From positions 1 through 20,518 of the forward strand of contig NYTN01000042.1 of the NCBI GenBank assembly GCA_002683515.1: 20,518 nt of DNA. The letters are read 5' to 3'. Positions 1 through 6,684 of the stretch are shown in pieces (within the stretch, counting starts at the first letter, position 1; every line of letters begins with the position of its first letter). The stretch is from Rhodobiaceae bacterium (GTDB lineage: Bacteria; Pseudomonadota; Alphaproteobacteria; RS24). The position numbers were made by a program, and so were the translations under genes. The notes beneath the pieces were generated by a model. That model made no database searches. It was not told where the DNA came from and saw only the letters and a program-made list of their open reading frames with translations.

Positions 1-2
1 AA

Positions 3-248
3 AACATCGAACTGGGATCCACTGCCAATCCGACTGACATCACCGCTGACGGTGGTGGTCTGACGTTGAAGGGATCCTCCGACAAAACCATTACGTGGGT
101 CAATTCCACTGATTGTTGGACGTTCAATCAATCAATCAACATCACAACTGGTGGCCTGAAAATTGGTGGCACGGAAGTTATCACTTCCTCCAGAGTTCTG
201 CAGAATGTCACCCTTAATAACTTGGTCGTGGATGGCGGCACCTTCTAG
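3..248 (+). CDS. Tail fibre / virion structural protein, C-terminal part (5' truncated)
   Basis: The reading frame is open to the left edge of the window, so only the last 81 residues are present. They contain Gly-rich beta-strand text (TADGGGLTLKGSSDKTITWV, then TTGGLKIGGTEVI) of the kind that recurs in tail-fibre and short-fibre proteins of T4-like cyanophages. The end, LQNVTLNNLVVDGGTF, is the usual beta-solenoid style run-out of such proteins. It is followed after 5 nt by another fibre-type gene on the same strand. The class (fibre or other adhesin) is recognised from family resemblance; the exact protein is not known. An ATG at 66 is internal and not the real start. Confidence 0.75.
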   Translation, partial: NIELGSTANPTDITADGGGLTLKGSSDKTITWVNSTDCWTFNQSINITTGGLKIGGTEVITSSRVLQNVTLNNLVVDGGTF

Positions 249-253
249 AAATC

Positions 254-676
254 ATGAGTGAAACTATCAAGTTCAAACGAACCAGCATCCTGCAGAAGCG
301 GCCTACAGCCGCTCAGTTAGATCTGGGTGAACCCGCGGTAGTTTTACATCAATCGAGCTTTGGTGTCTTTCTTGAGGATTCCAACGGAGACATCAGAAAA
401 GTTGGTCCGATTCACGTTGGCAGCAGCGCTCCTAATGGAAGCGCTGCTGGCAGCTCTGGGCATGCTCTGGGAGAGGGTTGGCTAGATACAAATAACAACT
501 CCTTAAAAGTGTGGGATGGAAGTCAATGGATTTCTATTAGTGGAGGCGGTGGAGGTGGCTCTACACACCTTGAAGATTTTGGTCTTGAAACTGGCAGTGT
601 AGACTATGGCCTAGTCACTCAATCGGTGTCCTCTAACGAAGATTGGGGCAGTTCTTTGAGTCTCCTAAGTAATTGA
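254..676 (+). CDS. Small phage tail/fibre-associated structural protein
   Basis: This 140-residue protein opens with IKFKRTSILQKRPTAAQLDL followed by GEPAV, the 'LGEpAv' pattern found at the N-terminus of many phage fibre and baseplate proteins related to the major-tropism-determinant N-domain. Near residues 75-95 it carries GWLDTNNNSLKVWDGSQWIS, a short 'display' motif common in virion proteins, followed by a run of seven glycines that looks like a flexible linker. It starts 5 nt after the upstream fibre gene and stops 1 nt before the next ATG, so the three genes look co-transcribed. No Shine-Dalgarno sequence precedes the ATG. Structural role is inferred from motifs and context. Confidence 0.7.
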   Translation: MSETIKFKRTSILQKRPTAAQLDLGEPAVVLHQSSFGVFLEDSNGDIRKVGPIHVGSSAPNGSAAGSSGHALGEGWLDTNNNSLKVWDGSQWISISGGGGGGSTHLEDFGLETGSVDYGLVTQSVSSNEDWGSSLSLLSN

Positions 677-677
677 T

Positions 678-1073
678 ATGGCCAAGCAAGTTCAGTTTCG
701 CCGAGGCACAACAACCGAACACGGTTCATTTACTGGTGCTGTAGGAGAGATTACGTTTGACACAACTTTAAATACGCTGCGTGCTCATGACGGCTCAACG
801 GCTGGCGGCACACGGCTAGCTCGTCATTCAGAAATTGTTCCTTCTTCTCGTCAAATTATTGCGGGAATAGGACTCGATGGAGGTGGTAATTTTAGTTCTG
901 ACGTAACGTTGAACCTTGACAATTCTGGCGTGACTGCTGGTACTTATGGCAGTGCCACTCAAGTGGCACAAATTACGATTGATGCTTATGGCCGCGTTAC
1001 TTCTGCTGCCAATGTCACCATCCAAGCAGGCTCCGCCGGAGTCAGCCTTGGTCTTGCGGTAGCCCTCGGCTAA
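678..1073 (+). CDS. Tail fibre protein with Mtd N-terminal-like domain
   Basis: Residues 1-50 (VQFRRGTTTEHGSFTGAVGE, then TLRAHDGSTAGG) match the short beta domain at the N-terminus of the Bordetella phage major tropism determinant and many cyanophage fibres (Mtd_N-type family). That domain attaches a receptor-binding protein to the virion. Residues 60-115 contain a second fibre-type block (GIGLDGGGNFSSDVTLNLDN, then GTYGSATQVAQITIDAYGRV). The protein is only 131 residues and has no C-lectin-like variable domain, so diversity-generating retroelement targeting is not supported. It begins 1 nt after the previous stop. Domain recognition is fairly secure; the receptor is unknown. Confidence 0.78.
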   Translation: MAKQVQFRRGTTTEHGSFTGAVGEITFDTTLNTLRAHDGSTAGGTRLARHSEIVPSSRQIIAGIGLDGGGNFSSDVTLNLDNSGVTAGTYGSATQVAQITIDAYGRVTSAANVTIQAGSAGVSLGLAVALG

Positions 1074-1109
1074 TCGCTATCTACAATAAACACATTCAAA
1101 TTCAAAACA

Positions 1110-1886
1110 ATGGCCCTGCTGTATAGCCTGCTCAATGCTGAGCCTGCTTCGCTGCCACAGCGATTGAAGATCAACGGTACTACCCGCACTGATTCCTCCA
1201 GTTTTACTGCCGAGGAGCTTAACCAAGCTGGTTATACGGGACCGTTTCAAAAGCCTTCTTGCGACCCTGTTACTCAAATTGTTGTTTGGCAAGGCACTGG
1301 TTATGCAGTGCTTGACCTGGCTGATTCGGAGATTGAGAAGCGACGGCTGGAAGCAGTTAAGGCAGGAGCTGATTACCGAGGCTTCTGGAGGGCATTGCTG
1401 TCGAGTTCTGTTTATCAAACGTTAAGGGCCGCTGCCGCTGCAGATCTGGGCGCAAACATGCTGGTCACCGAGTTGATCGCAGCCTTGTCTGACGCCAAAT
1501 TGGGCGAACCTAATGAAGAGATCATTGGTTCTGCTATGCAGGAGCTTTTGGAGGCACTTGCTCTGCCTGGCGATGAAGTTGAGGCGTTGTATTACGCTCT
1601 AAAAGCTTACGGCTTATACGAGCTCTATCCGATTCCTGGCTTTGTTGAGCCTGAGCCACCTGCTCCTGAGCCTGCCCTTGTGCTCGAGGAATCTCCTGTA
1701 GTTATTACCGATCCCATTGATGAACCTATTCCCGAAGAAGAAGAGGAGGAGACGATCGTCTTCAATTCTGGCACCACTTCAGGTGGGATTAGCGATGGCG
1801 CCACTTCTGCTGGTTTTATTTTTAGCGGAGACGTTATCGGATCAGCCGGCGAAGACACCGTCATCTTTGACCTCGACGACGACTAG
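1110..1886 (+). CDS. Phage structural protein of unknown function with acidic C-terminus
   Basis: The 258-residue product has three visible parts. Residues 1-75 are mixed. A helical block at about 75-170 includes RAAAAADLGANMLVTELIAA. A Pro/Glu-rich linker (PEPPAPEP around 181-188 and a run of six Glu near 215-220) leads to a Gly/Ser-rich tail ending FDLDDD. It is the last gene of the + structural run and is followed by a hairpin terminator. The helical motif recurs in the 61-residue product at 18539-18724. Translation starts at ATG 1110 after a 36-nt spacer without a Shine-Dalgarno sequence. Virion role is inferred from position; I do not recognise a named family. Confidence 0.7.
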   Translation: MALLYSLLNAEPASLPQRLKINGTTRTDSSSFTAEELNQAGYTGPFQKPSCDPVTQIVVWQGTGYAVLDLADSEIEKRRLEAVKAGADYRGFWRALLSSSVYQTLRAAAAADLGANMLVTELIAALSDAKLGEPNEEIIGSAMQELLEALALPGDEVEALYYALKAYGLYELYPIPGFVEPEPPAPEPALVLEESPVVITDPIDEPIPEEEEEETIVFNSGTTSGGISDGATSAGFIFSGDVIGSAGEDTVIFDLDDD

Positions 1887-2257
1887 TCTTCAATTCGCCA
1901 AGTGATTCGCATGGAGCCTCCCAAAGGGGAGGCTTCGTTTTGTTCTTCAATAATTACCATTGGGATGACAGCGTCTTCCACTGGAGTGATGGTGGCGTTT
2001 GGGAATTTGTCGCGTGCTTTTTTTGCGAGCTTGTTGCATCGCGCCTTGCGATTATTTTCTGCCCATTTTTTGAGAATTTTTTCACTCTGATCGGACACGC
2101 TTTTCATGACGTGCATTGCACGCCAACTCGACCAGTCCTGCCTGCAGTGTTTGAGCATGCGCTGCACCCATGAATTGAATGCAAGGTCAGGCCATCGACT
2201 AATAAGCCAAAGCCCTAGCTCGTAAGCCAGGGCGTTGACTAATTTTGACATTTTCAC
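1883..2257 (-). CDS. Hypothetical protein downstream of the endolysin
   Basis: A 124-residue protein with a hydrophobic/aromatic N-terminal segment (LVNALAYELGLWLISRWPDL), a basic middle rich in Lys/Arg and Trp, and no recognisable domain. The GTG at 2257 overlaps the endolysin stop codon as GTGA; an ATG two codons later (2251) is an alternative start. The 4-nt overlap implies translational coupling, so it probably belongs to the lysis cassette, although it has no obvious holin or spanin signature. Its 3' end overlaps the + structural gene by 4 nt. Confidence 0.6.
   Translation of the reverse strand: MKMSKLVNALAYELGLWLISRWPDLAFNSWVQRMLKHCRQDWSSWRAMHVMKSVSDQSEKILKKWAENNRKARCNKLAKKARDKFPNATITPVEDAVIPMVIIEEQNEASPLGGSMRITWRIED
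1915..1941 (+). terminator. Rho-independent terminator of the structural-gene run
   Basis: The sequence shows an 8-bp stem AGCCTCCC / GGGAGGCT with a 4-nt loop (AAAG), followed by TCGTTTTG. It sits 29 nt after the stop codon at 1886. It lies inside the 3' end of the convergent minus-strand gene, so the same bases encode that protein's C-terminal region. Confidence 0.65.
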
Positions 2258-2853
2258 TTAGTACTAGAACGATAGAGCACCGCAAACTCGTCAAGCTGCT
2301 CTTCTGTCAAAAGGTCTTCAAGGAAGTCCCAGGCAGCAATCTGATGGCTCTCAGCTCTGTAATACTGAGCCGCAGCAGTCAGTTTGATCGGACGACGCTT
2401 AGGGACAGGCGTGGCTTCAGGAGTGACTTCAGAGGGGATACTTTTCTCTCGCATGAGGCGAACGAGCTTCTCGACGTATCCAGGGTCAGTTGCGTAGCCC
2501 TCGCTTTTTAACATTTTTGCAGCAGCTTCTGAGGAAGCTGCGTTGTTAACGCCTTTATAGGTTTTGTAGTCGAGATACCAAAGCTTGATCAAATAATCGA
2601 CGCAGGCTGCACGAGAAGGGAAGTCGAGGAAGCCATCCTTGATGGTCACCCAATTGCCATTCACCCATTCCTGAGTTTGTGACATGGTGCCATTCTTCCC
2701 TTTCAAGCCGAAGAAGTTATTCTTGCCTGCAAGGTGCTTGCCATAGCCACTTTCCAGCGCCCATTGCGCCGCAACAAGCTCTGGATACTTGGCTCCCGAC
2801 GCCTTGGCGTAGGCATAAATGCCTTCCCAAGTGTTAGGGATGTCCGTAGTCAC
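2254..2853 (-). CDS. Endolysin, glucosaminidase (endo-beta-N-acetylglucosaminidase) family
   Basis: This 199-residue protein carries the classic glucosaminidase fold signature. VAAQWALESGYGKHLAGKNN (about 28-46) includes the likely catalytic Glu34, and NNFFGLKG (45-52) follows, then FLDFPSRAACVDYL and a late SEGYATDPGYVEKL segment (117-130). Such enzymes cleave the glycan strands of peptidoglycan between N-acetylglucosamine and N-acetylmuramic acid. No signal peptide is visible, so a holin would be needed for release. The start codon is GTG at 2853, overlapping the stop of the small membrane protein upstream as GTGA. A 65-residue C-terminal extension, helical and charged, has no recognised function and may bind the wall. 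Confidence 0.9.
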   Translation of the reverse strand: MTTDIPNTWEGIYAYAKASGAKYPELVAAQWALESGYGKHLAGKNNFFGLKGKNGTMSQTQEWVNGNWVTIKDGFLDFPSRAACVDYLIKLWYLDYKTYKGVNNAASSEAAAKMLKSEGYATDPGYVEKLVRLMREKSIPSEVTPEATPVPKRRPIKLTAAAQYYRAESHQIAAWDFLEDLLTEEQLDEFAVLYRSSTK

Positions 2854-3002
2854 TTCTTAGCTGCGTCGGAAGGGAAAATGCGCTTGAGGATGGTGAGGAC
2901 CAATTGCACTGTGGAATTCTCTTTTAGAGAACTTGCTGCAATGATGTGTTCGGCGGCGCCAACAACGATTGCGCCAATGAAGAACCACTCTGCGGGAGAC
3001 AT
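2850..3002 (-). CDS. Small membrane protein, holin candidate
   Basis: This 50-residue ORF begins MSPAEWFFIGAIVVGAAEHI and continues IAASSLKENSTVQLVLTILK before a basic end (RIFPSDAAKK). It has one clear transmembrane segment (about 6-24) and a second hydrophobic amphipathic stretch (33-42). Its TGA overlaps the GTG start of the endolysin, the typical holin-endolysin arrangement. Short proteins of this shape, with the 'LK-NS-VQ' segment, also occur in cyanophages. The holin role is inferred from size, topology and coupling. It could equally be an accessory or anti-holin, since a second TM protein lies immediately upstream. Confidence 0.7.
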   Translation of the reverse strand: MSPAEWFFIGAIVVGAAEHIIAASSLKENSTVQLVLTILKRIFPSDAAKK

Positions 3003-3030
3003 GGTAAATACTGCTTACGTCGTTTCCAGG

Positions 3031-3240
3031 CTAGCGGCGAATTTCTAAGGAACGAACGCGCTCTTCTAGCTTGTAAACATTATCAGTTAATAGCTGCAAT
3101 TTTTCTGTAATGTTTTCAATTTGCGTAACTACTTTGATCTGAGAATTGCCAACCGTGATAAGCATTCCGCCAGTAGCAAGAAGCATTCCGGCGGTCACGG
3201 TCGCCACAAACTGGCCTAAGCTTTCGCTCCACATCTTCAT
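3031..3240 (-). CDS. TM plus coiled-coil small protein of the lysis cassette
   Basis: The 69-residue protein has one hydrophobic segment (about 10-32, FVATVTAGMLLATGGMLITV) followed by a coiled coil with regular Leu/Ile spacing (KLQLLTDNVYKLEERVRSLE). This topology, a TM anchor with an external helix, is seen in inner-membrane spanins and in some class III holins. A strong Shine-Dalgarno sequence AGGAGG (minus strand, 3245-3250) lies 4 nt before the ATG. It is the first gene of the minus-strand lysis group and precedes the holin candidate. Spanin or holin assignment is inference; no outer-membrane partner with a lipobox was seen. Confidence 0.7.
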   Translation of the reverse strand: MKMWSESLGQFVATVTAGMLLATGGMLITVGNSQIKVVTQIENITEKLQLLTDNVYKLEERVRSLEIRR

Positions 3241-3244
3241 GAGG

Positions 3245-3266
3245 CCTCCTCTTAGCTTTCATTATA
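3245..3266 (-). promoter_or_regulatory. Promoter -10 and ribosome binding site of the lysis cassette
   Basis: On the minus strand a perfect -10 hexamer TATAAT (3261-3266) lies 20 nt before the start codon. Between them is a perfect Shine-Dalgarno AGGAGG (3245-3250). No good -35 was found at 16-18 nt, so it may be an extended -10 or phage-specific promoter. The predicted leader would be very short. Confidence 0.5.
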
Positions 3267-3327
3267 AGCGTCACCAATCGTCATTTAAAAGCTTGTAGAT
3301 TAGAAGCACAACTGAAGAGGGCACTTC

Positions 3328-3837
3328 ATGTTTGTTGCGTATGAGCCTGATGATTACCTGCATAGCCTCATCGAAATACGCAAATCTGACGCCCGAAGAT
3401 TGTTCCGAAAGTCGATATATAGCGATTATCCATTGAGAGGTCCACTGGGACAAGCGGCTTGCGCTTACTGCGGTCAATGGCACAGTCAGATGACCATCGA
3501 TCACGTCATTCCTAAAAGCAAGTCAGGACCGCATTTTGCTCGTTGGAATCTTGTTCCAGCATGCCAGCGATGCAATCTGCAGAAAACCAACTTGCCTGTC
3601 TTTGAATGGTGGCGACAGCAACAGTTCTGGACGCCAGAGCGAGAAGAGATTCTGACTGCTTGGGTGTTTGTTAATTCATTCGTTGACTCTCACACTCGGC
3701 AAGAAGAGTATTGGCAGTTCTTGGCAGACAAGCGTGTTGTACAGCAATCCATGTGTCAAAAAGAAAGAAAAAAAGAGCCACGACGTGGCCCTTTTTCTTT
3801 AGAAGATCTCAAGCATCTGGAATTGCAGTTTGCTTAG
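3328..3837 (+). CDS. HNH endonuclease
   Basis: A 169-residue protein with a complete HNH core: CAYC (C45, C48), then TIDHVIPKSKSGP with the D58-H59 pair, N74, and PACQRCN (C79, C82, N83) with K86. The two Cys pairs bind a structural zinc, and H59/N74 organise the catalytic metal in this family. The ATG at 3328 is preceded by GAGGG. It is a lone + gene between two minus-strand blocks, a usual position for a free-standing (homing-type) phage HNH gene. It could instead have a packaging or replication role. The last 30 codons run through a bidirectional terminator and overlap the convergent DUF3310 gene by 29 nt. Confidence 0.88.
   Translation: MFVAYEPDDYLHSLIEIRKSDARRLFRKSIYSDYPLRGPLGQAACAYCGQWHSQMTIDHVIPKSKSGPHFARWNLVPACQRCNLQKTNLPVFEWWRQQQFWTPEREEILTAWVFVNSFVDSHTRQEEYWQFLADKRVVQQSMCQKERKKEPRRGPFSLEDLKHLELQFA
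3768..3798. terminator. Bidirectional terminator inside the HNH coding sequence
   Basis: A GCCAC / GTGGC stem with a 3-nt loop is flanked by A7 on the left and CTTTTT on the right. Read on the minus strand it is a G/C stem followed by T7, a good intrinsic terminator for the long minus-strand run ending at 3809. Read on the plus strand it is followed by T5. It is embedded in codons of the HNH gene. Confidence 0.7.
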
Positions 3838-4129
3838 CTTTTTCGTAGAACGAAGTGCCAATAGTTTCTTGATCCATGCGAACAGGTGACTCGACTGGAG
3901 TTACTAATGCCTCCTCAAATGCAATTAAGCGATCCAAGTACCATTCAGCTTTTTTCAGAGACTGAAGGCCCCCTTTTTGCTTTTCTCTCCAAAGGTATTT
4001 GCAGACGTTCCCTTTCAGAAATCCTCTGTATTCGTCTGGCGATAGTTGCGCTGCAATGGCCTCAATGCATTCAATGGATGCAGAGGTGTAGTGCTGGGGT
4101 CGGGAAACTGGATCAAAAGGTTTGACCAT
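3809..4129 (-). CDS. DUF3310 family protein
   Basis: The product (106 residues from ATG 4129) contains the DUF3310 signature. SRPQHYTSASIECIEAIAAQ is followed by YRGFLKGNVCKYLWREKQKG and LQSLKKAEWYLDRLI. This small family is widespread in phages next to nucleotide-metabolism genes and is often called a nucleotide kinase-like or 'SaV-like' protein; its biochemical function is not established. The longer in-frame extension upstream of 4129 lies entirely within thyX and reads as a Cys/Leu-rich non-conserved stretch, so the internal ATG is preferred. It overlaps the thyX end by 17 nt and is the last gene of the run. Confidence 0.85.
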   Translation of the reverse strand: MVKPFDPVSRPQHYTSASIECIEAIAAQLSPDEYRGFLKGNVCKYLWREKQKGGLQSLKKAEWYLDRLIAFEEALVTPVESPVRMDQETIGTSFYEKAKQTAIPDA

Positions 4130-4826
4130 TTTCGTAAAAGGCGTCAAAGGCTTCAGGAACAATAGGCTCAGCAATCTGCGCCATGTGGTCGGCGTACGCA
4201 CGGATTTCCCACTGGGAGTCTTCTGGCAGTCGCAGGCTAAGAAAGTGCAGCAAAGCTTGCAGACTGCAAGTCCACACAAAAGATGTGTAATGGCAGGTGG
4301 GCAAGATACCTCGCGCCTGCTCTTTGCTCACACCTGCTGTTAGGAGCGTCTGATAGGCGGCCTTCATGACCAGAAGAGCATCAGAGTAGGCAGCTTCTGC
4401 AACGCCTTGTCCACGGCCATTTAAAGGGCCAGTGGAAGCTTGTTTGTTGTCTTGGCTTTGCCGCCTAAAAGTGTTGGGCATGTAAAACTCTTCGTCATCA
4501 GCAACGCAATAACGAAAACTTTTTTCATTCCAGCCGAGCTGATCGTTTGCATAGGTGCCTCCAATAACGTGCTTCCACCATTGTCTGGCTACAAACAACG
4601 GAGCCTTCACTTGCCATTTGAAGACAACGCCTCGGAAAGGAGAGGTGTGCTTGTGCTTGACCAAGTAATTGAGAAGCTTTTGGTCCCTCGAGGTAAATTC
4701 TGGGCTTTCAGCGTCAAAGCTCTGCCGTGCATCGTTAACGATGTCAATTGAACTGCCCATATAGTCGAGCAGCCGCAAAGAACTGATGCCATCGGAGAGA
4801 GGATCATGATTTGTGAAGTCAGTCAT
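4113..4826 (-). CDS. thyX: Flavin-dependent thymidylate synthase ThyX
   Basis: This 237-residue protein makes dTMP from dUMP using methylene-tetrahydrofolate, FAD and NADPH, independent of ThyA. Visible signatures are KHKHTSPFRG (57-66), RQWWKHVIGG (81-90) with NEKSFRY (100-106), ARGILPTCHYTSFVW (171-185), R199 and QWEIRAYADHM (205-215). The usual ThyX RHRxxSxNE core is altered here: KHV replaces RHR and about nine residues (TYANDQLGW) are inserted before NE. I recall similar variants in cyanophage ThyX proteins. The ATG overlaps the upstream stop as ATGA. Length is normal for the family (about 220-250). Confidence 0.92.
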   Translation of the reverse strand: MTDFTNHDPLSDGISSLRLLDYMGSSIDIVNDARQSFDAESPEFTSRDQKLLNYLVKHKHTSPFRGVVFKWQVKAPLFVARQWWKHVIGGTYANDQLGWNEKSFRYCVADDEEFYMPNTFRRQSQDNKQASTGPLNGRGQGVAEAAYSDALLVMKAAYQTLLTAGVSKEQARGILPTCHYTSFVWTCSLQALLHFLSLRLPEDSQWEIRAYADHMAQIAEPIVPEAFDAFYENGQTF

Positions 4827-5134
4827 TGGTCTAAACGAAGCCTGGAAAGGGCATGAGTGCTAATTCGTGACGAGCGAGCACAACACTCGTCCCATTCCAC
4901 AGTCGCTCGTGGGCACGAACGTCCTCTGGAATCTGTCTCAAAGGATATCGAAACAATGTGTCCCTTGAAACCTGAGTAGACCCATCCGCCAGCAGTTAGT
5001 GACAGAAGAACCACTCGTTCCCCTTGTTGAAGTTTGTGCTTTCTGCTACGGCGGGGACCGGAAAACCTGGCTGGAGGGAGAACCACCCGTATTGGTTCGG
5101 AATTTGCGTCCACAAGCAACGCTTGGTCAAACAA
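4823..5134 (-). CDS. Hypothetical protein, possible small beta-barrel
   Basis: The frame gives 103 residues with a TTG start at 5134; a GTG at 5113 is an alternative, and neither has a Shine-Dalgarno sequence. The middle (GERVVLLSLTAGGWVYSGFK, then GHIVSISFETD and RATVEWDE) looks like alternating beta strands of an SH3/KOW-like barrel, and the C-terminus is Arg-rich (SRLRLDQ). It precedes thyX with a 4-nt ATGA overlap. A comparable beta-type small protein lies at 6238-6486. No family is recognised. Confidence 0.55.
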   Translation of the reverse strand: MFDQALLVDANSEPIRVVLPPARFSGPRRSRKHKLQQGERVVLLSLTAGGWVYSGFKGHIVSISFETDSRGRSCPRATVEWDECCARSSRISTHALSRLRLDQ

Positions 5135-5180
5135 CAGAAAACTGGATGCCCTTTAGCGTAGTTAAAGGCAGAGAAAAACC

Positions 5181-5549
5181 ATGCAATACAAGATTCCAGT
5201 AATAATTGATTACGATGGGATGAAACGCACAGTCAAAATGGGACCGTTTGAACGCAGCTTGGAAAGGGAGTTTGCTCTGTCGGTTCAAACGAAAGCCATT
5301 GAAGATTGCAGTAGTACAGAGCAACTTAAAGAAGTTGCTAAAAACTTACTAGAAGGCTGGAGCAATATGCAGGGAGCCCTGCAAACCCTTGTCCTAGAGA
5401 ACATTGAGCTGCGTCAAGCTATGACATTGCGTGACAGCGAACTCAAAGCTGCGGAGACTCTGATGGAAGAGGCTGCTAGTGAGATTGAGAGGCAACGTAA
5501 TTTGCAATCATCTCAATCCAAGCGTGGTCTTTGGCCGTGGTCGAAGTAA
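5181..5549 (+). CDS. Cyanophage-type hypothetical coiled-coil protein
   Basis: A 122-residue product. The N-terminal part (KIPVIIDYDGMKRTVKMGPF) is beta-like. A conserved-looking middle follows (KAIEDCSSTEQLKEVAKNLL, then EGWSNMQGALQTLVLENIEL), and the rest is a long charged coiled coil to about 108. I associate this block with small hypothetical proteins of cyanophages; its function is unknown. It is the only + gene inside a minus-strand run of more than 5 kb, diverges from the gene at 4823-5134 and overlaps the convergent nuclease gene by 74 nt. Confidence 0.65.
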   Translation: MQYKIPVIIDYDGMKRTVKMGPFERSLEREFALSVQTKAIEDCSSTEQLKEVAKNLLEGWSNMQGALQTLVLENIELRQAMTLRDSELKAAETLMEEAASEIERQRNLQSSQSKRGLWPWSK

Positions 5550-5844
5550 GTAGAAAAACTTTCCAACCACTCATCATCGCCAAATTGAATTTCCGCGCAT
5601 CACGCTCATAGCCGGATCCACTGACATGCCTGCCGCGCATATAAGTGCCGCCTTGAATTTCGATGATGCATTTGCTTGTCGGATGCGCGAAATCAGCTCG
5701 ATAACGCTTTGAGCGCTTAGATTTTGAGTATCGTTCTTGGAAGTCACGTTCCCATTCTTCAACATCACTGAACTCCCGTTCTAGCGCGATTGAAGGAAAC
5801 TTGGCTTGCCATAGTCCCAAGAACTGATCTTCTAAAGCGCTCAT
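5476..5844 (-). CDS. PD-(D/E)XK / Vsr-like endonuclease
   Basis: The 122-residue protein has a compact nuclease core: E5 in the first helix, RADFAHPTSKCIIEIQGGTY with D51 and E62, then GYERDARKFNLAMMSGWKVF (K85) and a final helix. This order resembles Vsr-type and very short restriction-like endonucleases and phage resolvase-like nucleases. The usual E-x-K catalytic end is EIQ here, a known type of variation in Vsr-like proteins where K is supplied from elsewhere. It might process branched or mismatched DNA during phage recombination (inference). It lies 25 nt downstream of the mazG-like gene. Confidence 0.72.
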   Translation of the reverse strand: MSALEDQFLGLWQAKFPSIALEREFSDVEEWERDFQERYSKSKRSKRYRADFAHPTSKCIIEIQGGTYMRGRHVSGSGYERDARKFNLAMMSGWKVFLLTSTTAKDHAWIEMIANYVASQSH

Positions 5845-5869
5845 GTCGACAACGCAAGGTTGTCATACT

Positions 5870-6235
5870 TTAGCGGTCATCGCCATTACCTTTAATCTTT
5901 CCGCGCTTCGCACGATCTGCCAATTTGTCCAGATTTCCTTGAGCAACATTGGAAAGATCAAGATTAAGTTCAGAGGCAATTTGAGCAACGTACCAAAGCA
6001 CGTCGCCAAGCTCCTTGCAAATAGCAGCGCGAGTGTCATCGTCAAATTGACCTCCTTTGTCGCGAATAACTTTCTTAACCTTTTCAGCCACTTCACCCGC
6101 TTCACCGGAAAGGCCAAGTGTTGGGTAGGTGATGTTGGCACCCTTGGAGTTGGGATTGCCAGCATCTGGGTAGATGGCCGTTTTACGAGCCATTTGCTGA
6201 TACTCGTTGATGTCAAGAGAAGAACAATGAGACAT
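5870..6235 (-). CDS. mazG: MazG-like nucleotide pyrophosphohydrolase
   Basis: A 121-residue single-domain MazG. LGLSGEAGEVAEKVKKVIRD carries the ExxE metal-binding helix (E45, E48), and AICKELGDVLWYVAQIASEL carries the partner ExxD (E75, D78). These enzymes hydrolyse (d)NTPs to monophosphates; cyanophage MazG proteins prefer dGTP/dCTP in published work. Here it fits a nucleotide-recycling role next to thyX and DUF3310. Two nucleotides separate it from the upstream stop at 6238, so it is probably co-translated. Length is typical of short phage MazG proteins. Confidence 0.9.
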   Translation of the reverse strand: MSHCSSLDINEYQQMARKTAIYPDAGNPNSKGANITYPTLGLSGEAGEVAEKVKKVIRDKGGQFDDDTRAAICKELGDVLWYVAQIASELNLDLSNVAQGNLDKLADRAKRGKIKGNGDDR

Positions 6236-6237
6236 GA

Positions 6238-6486
6238 TTAGGTGGATTGAATGTTGCGTCGGTCAAAGACCGTGACGTTTTTGTTCCTGGCTTTCACAAA
6301 GACTGTGCAGCAGCGGCGATTTGACTCAATCACTGTGCCTGTTTGCCACCCGCATCCAGAGTAAATTTTGACTGCGGTGCCTTTGCGAAACACTTCTAAA
6401 GGTGTTGGGTTTTGGGCCATCCACTCAGCACGTTTAAAAGACGAAGGTTTCGGCTTAAAACTGCCATCGTGAAGAAATTTGCCCAC
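6238..6486 (-). CDS. Hypothetical small protein, KOW/SH3-like
   Basis: The 82-residue product starts with GTG directly after the upstream TGA (TGAGTG, no gap). The N-terminal half is basic. The C-terminal half (FRKGTAVKIYSGCGWQTGTV, then IESNRRCCTVFVKARNKNVT) resembles the KOW/SH3 barrel used for nucleic-acid or ribosome contacts, with 'G-AVKI-SG-GWQTGTV' as its core. No family is named with confidence. Tight packing places it in the same transcript as mazG and the HTH protein. Confidence 0.65.
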   Translation of the reverse strand: MGKFLHDGSFKPKPSSFKRAEWMAQNPTPLEVFRKGTAVKIYSGCGWQTGTVIESNRRCCTVFVKARNKNVTVFDRRNIQST

Positions 6487-6684
6487 TCAATTGCGAGCAT
6501 GTTGTTTAACAATCTGGCGAACTGTTTCGCGAGAAAGGTTTACAGCAAGGCTGATGATTCGGAGAGAAACGCCTTTTTTTCGCAAGTCAAGAATTCGCTT
6601 GATTGTGTCAGGACGTTGATCCAGAGGCTGAGTGTCCCAAGTGCGGGACACTTCTCTCGCCAGGACGTTCAAACTTTTGATCAT
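6487..6684 (-). CDS. Small helix-turn-helix protein
   Basis: A 65-residue protein ending in a helix-turn-helix: RPDTIKRILDLRKKGVSLRI, then ISLAVNLSRETVRQIVKQ. The pattern 'G-S-R-I-(8)-S-ETVR-IV' is that of resolvase/transposase-type or sigma-like HTH domains, which bind DNA as small regulators. Its ATG overlaps the preceding stop (ATGA). It could be an early regulator of the minus-strand run. The HTH is clear; the regulatory role is inference. Confidence 0.7.
   Translation of the reverse strand: MIKSLNVLAREVSRTWDTQPLDQRPDTIKRILDLRKKGVSLRIISLAVNLSRETVRQIVKQHARN

Noticed and set aside
678..1073. Mtd-like N-terminal domain as a sign of a diversity-generating retroelement.
   Set aside because: No C-type-lectin variable region, template repeat or reverse transcriptase is visible; the domain is common in ordinary fibres.
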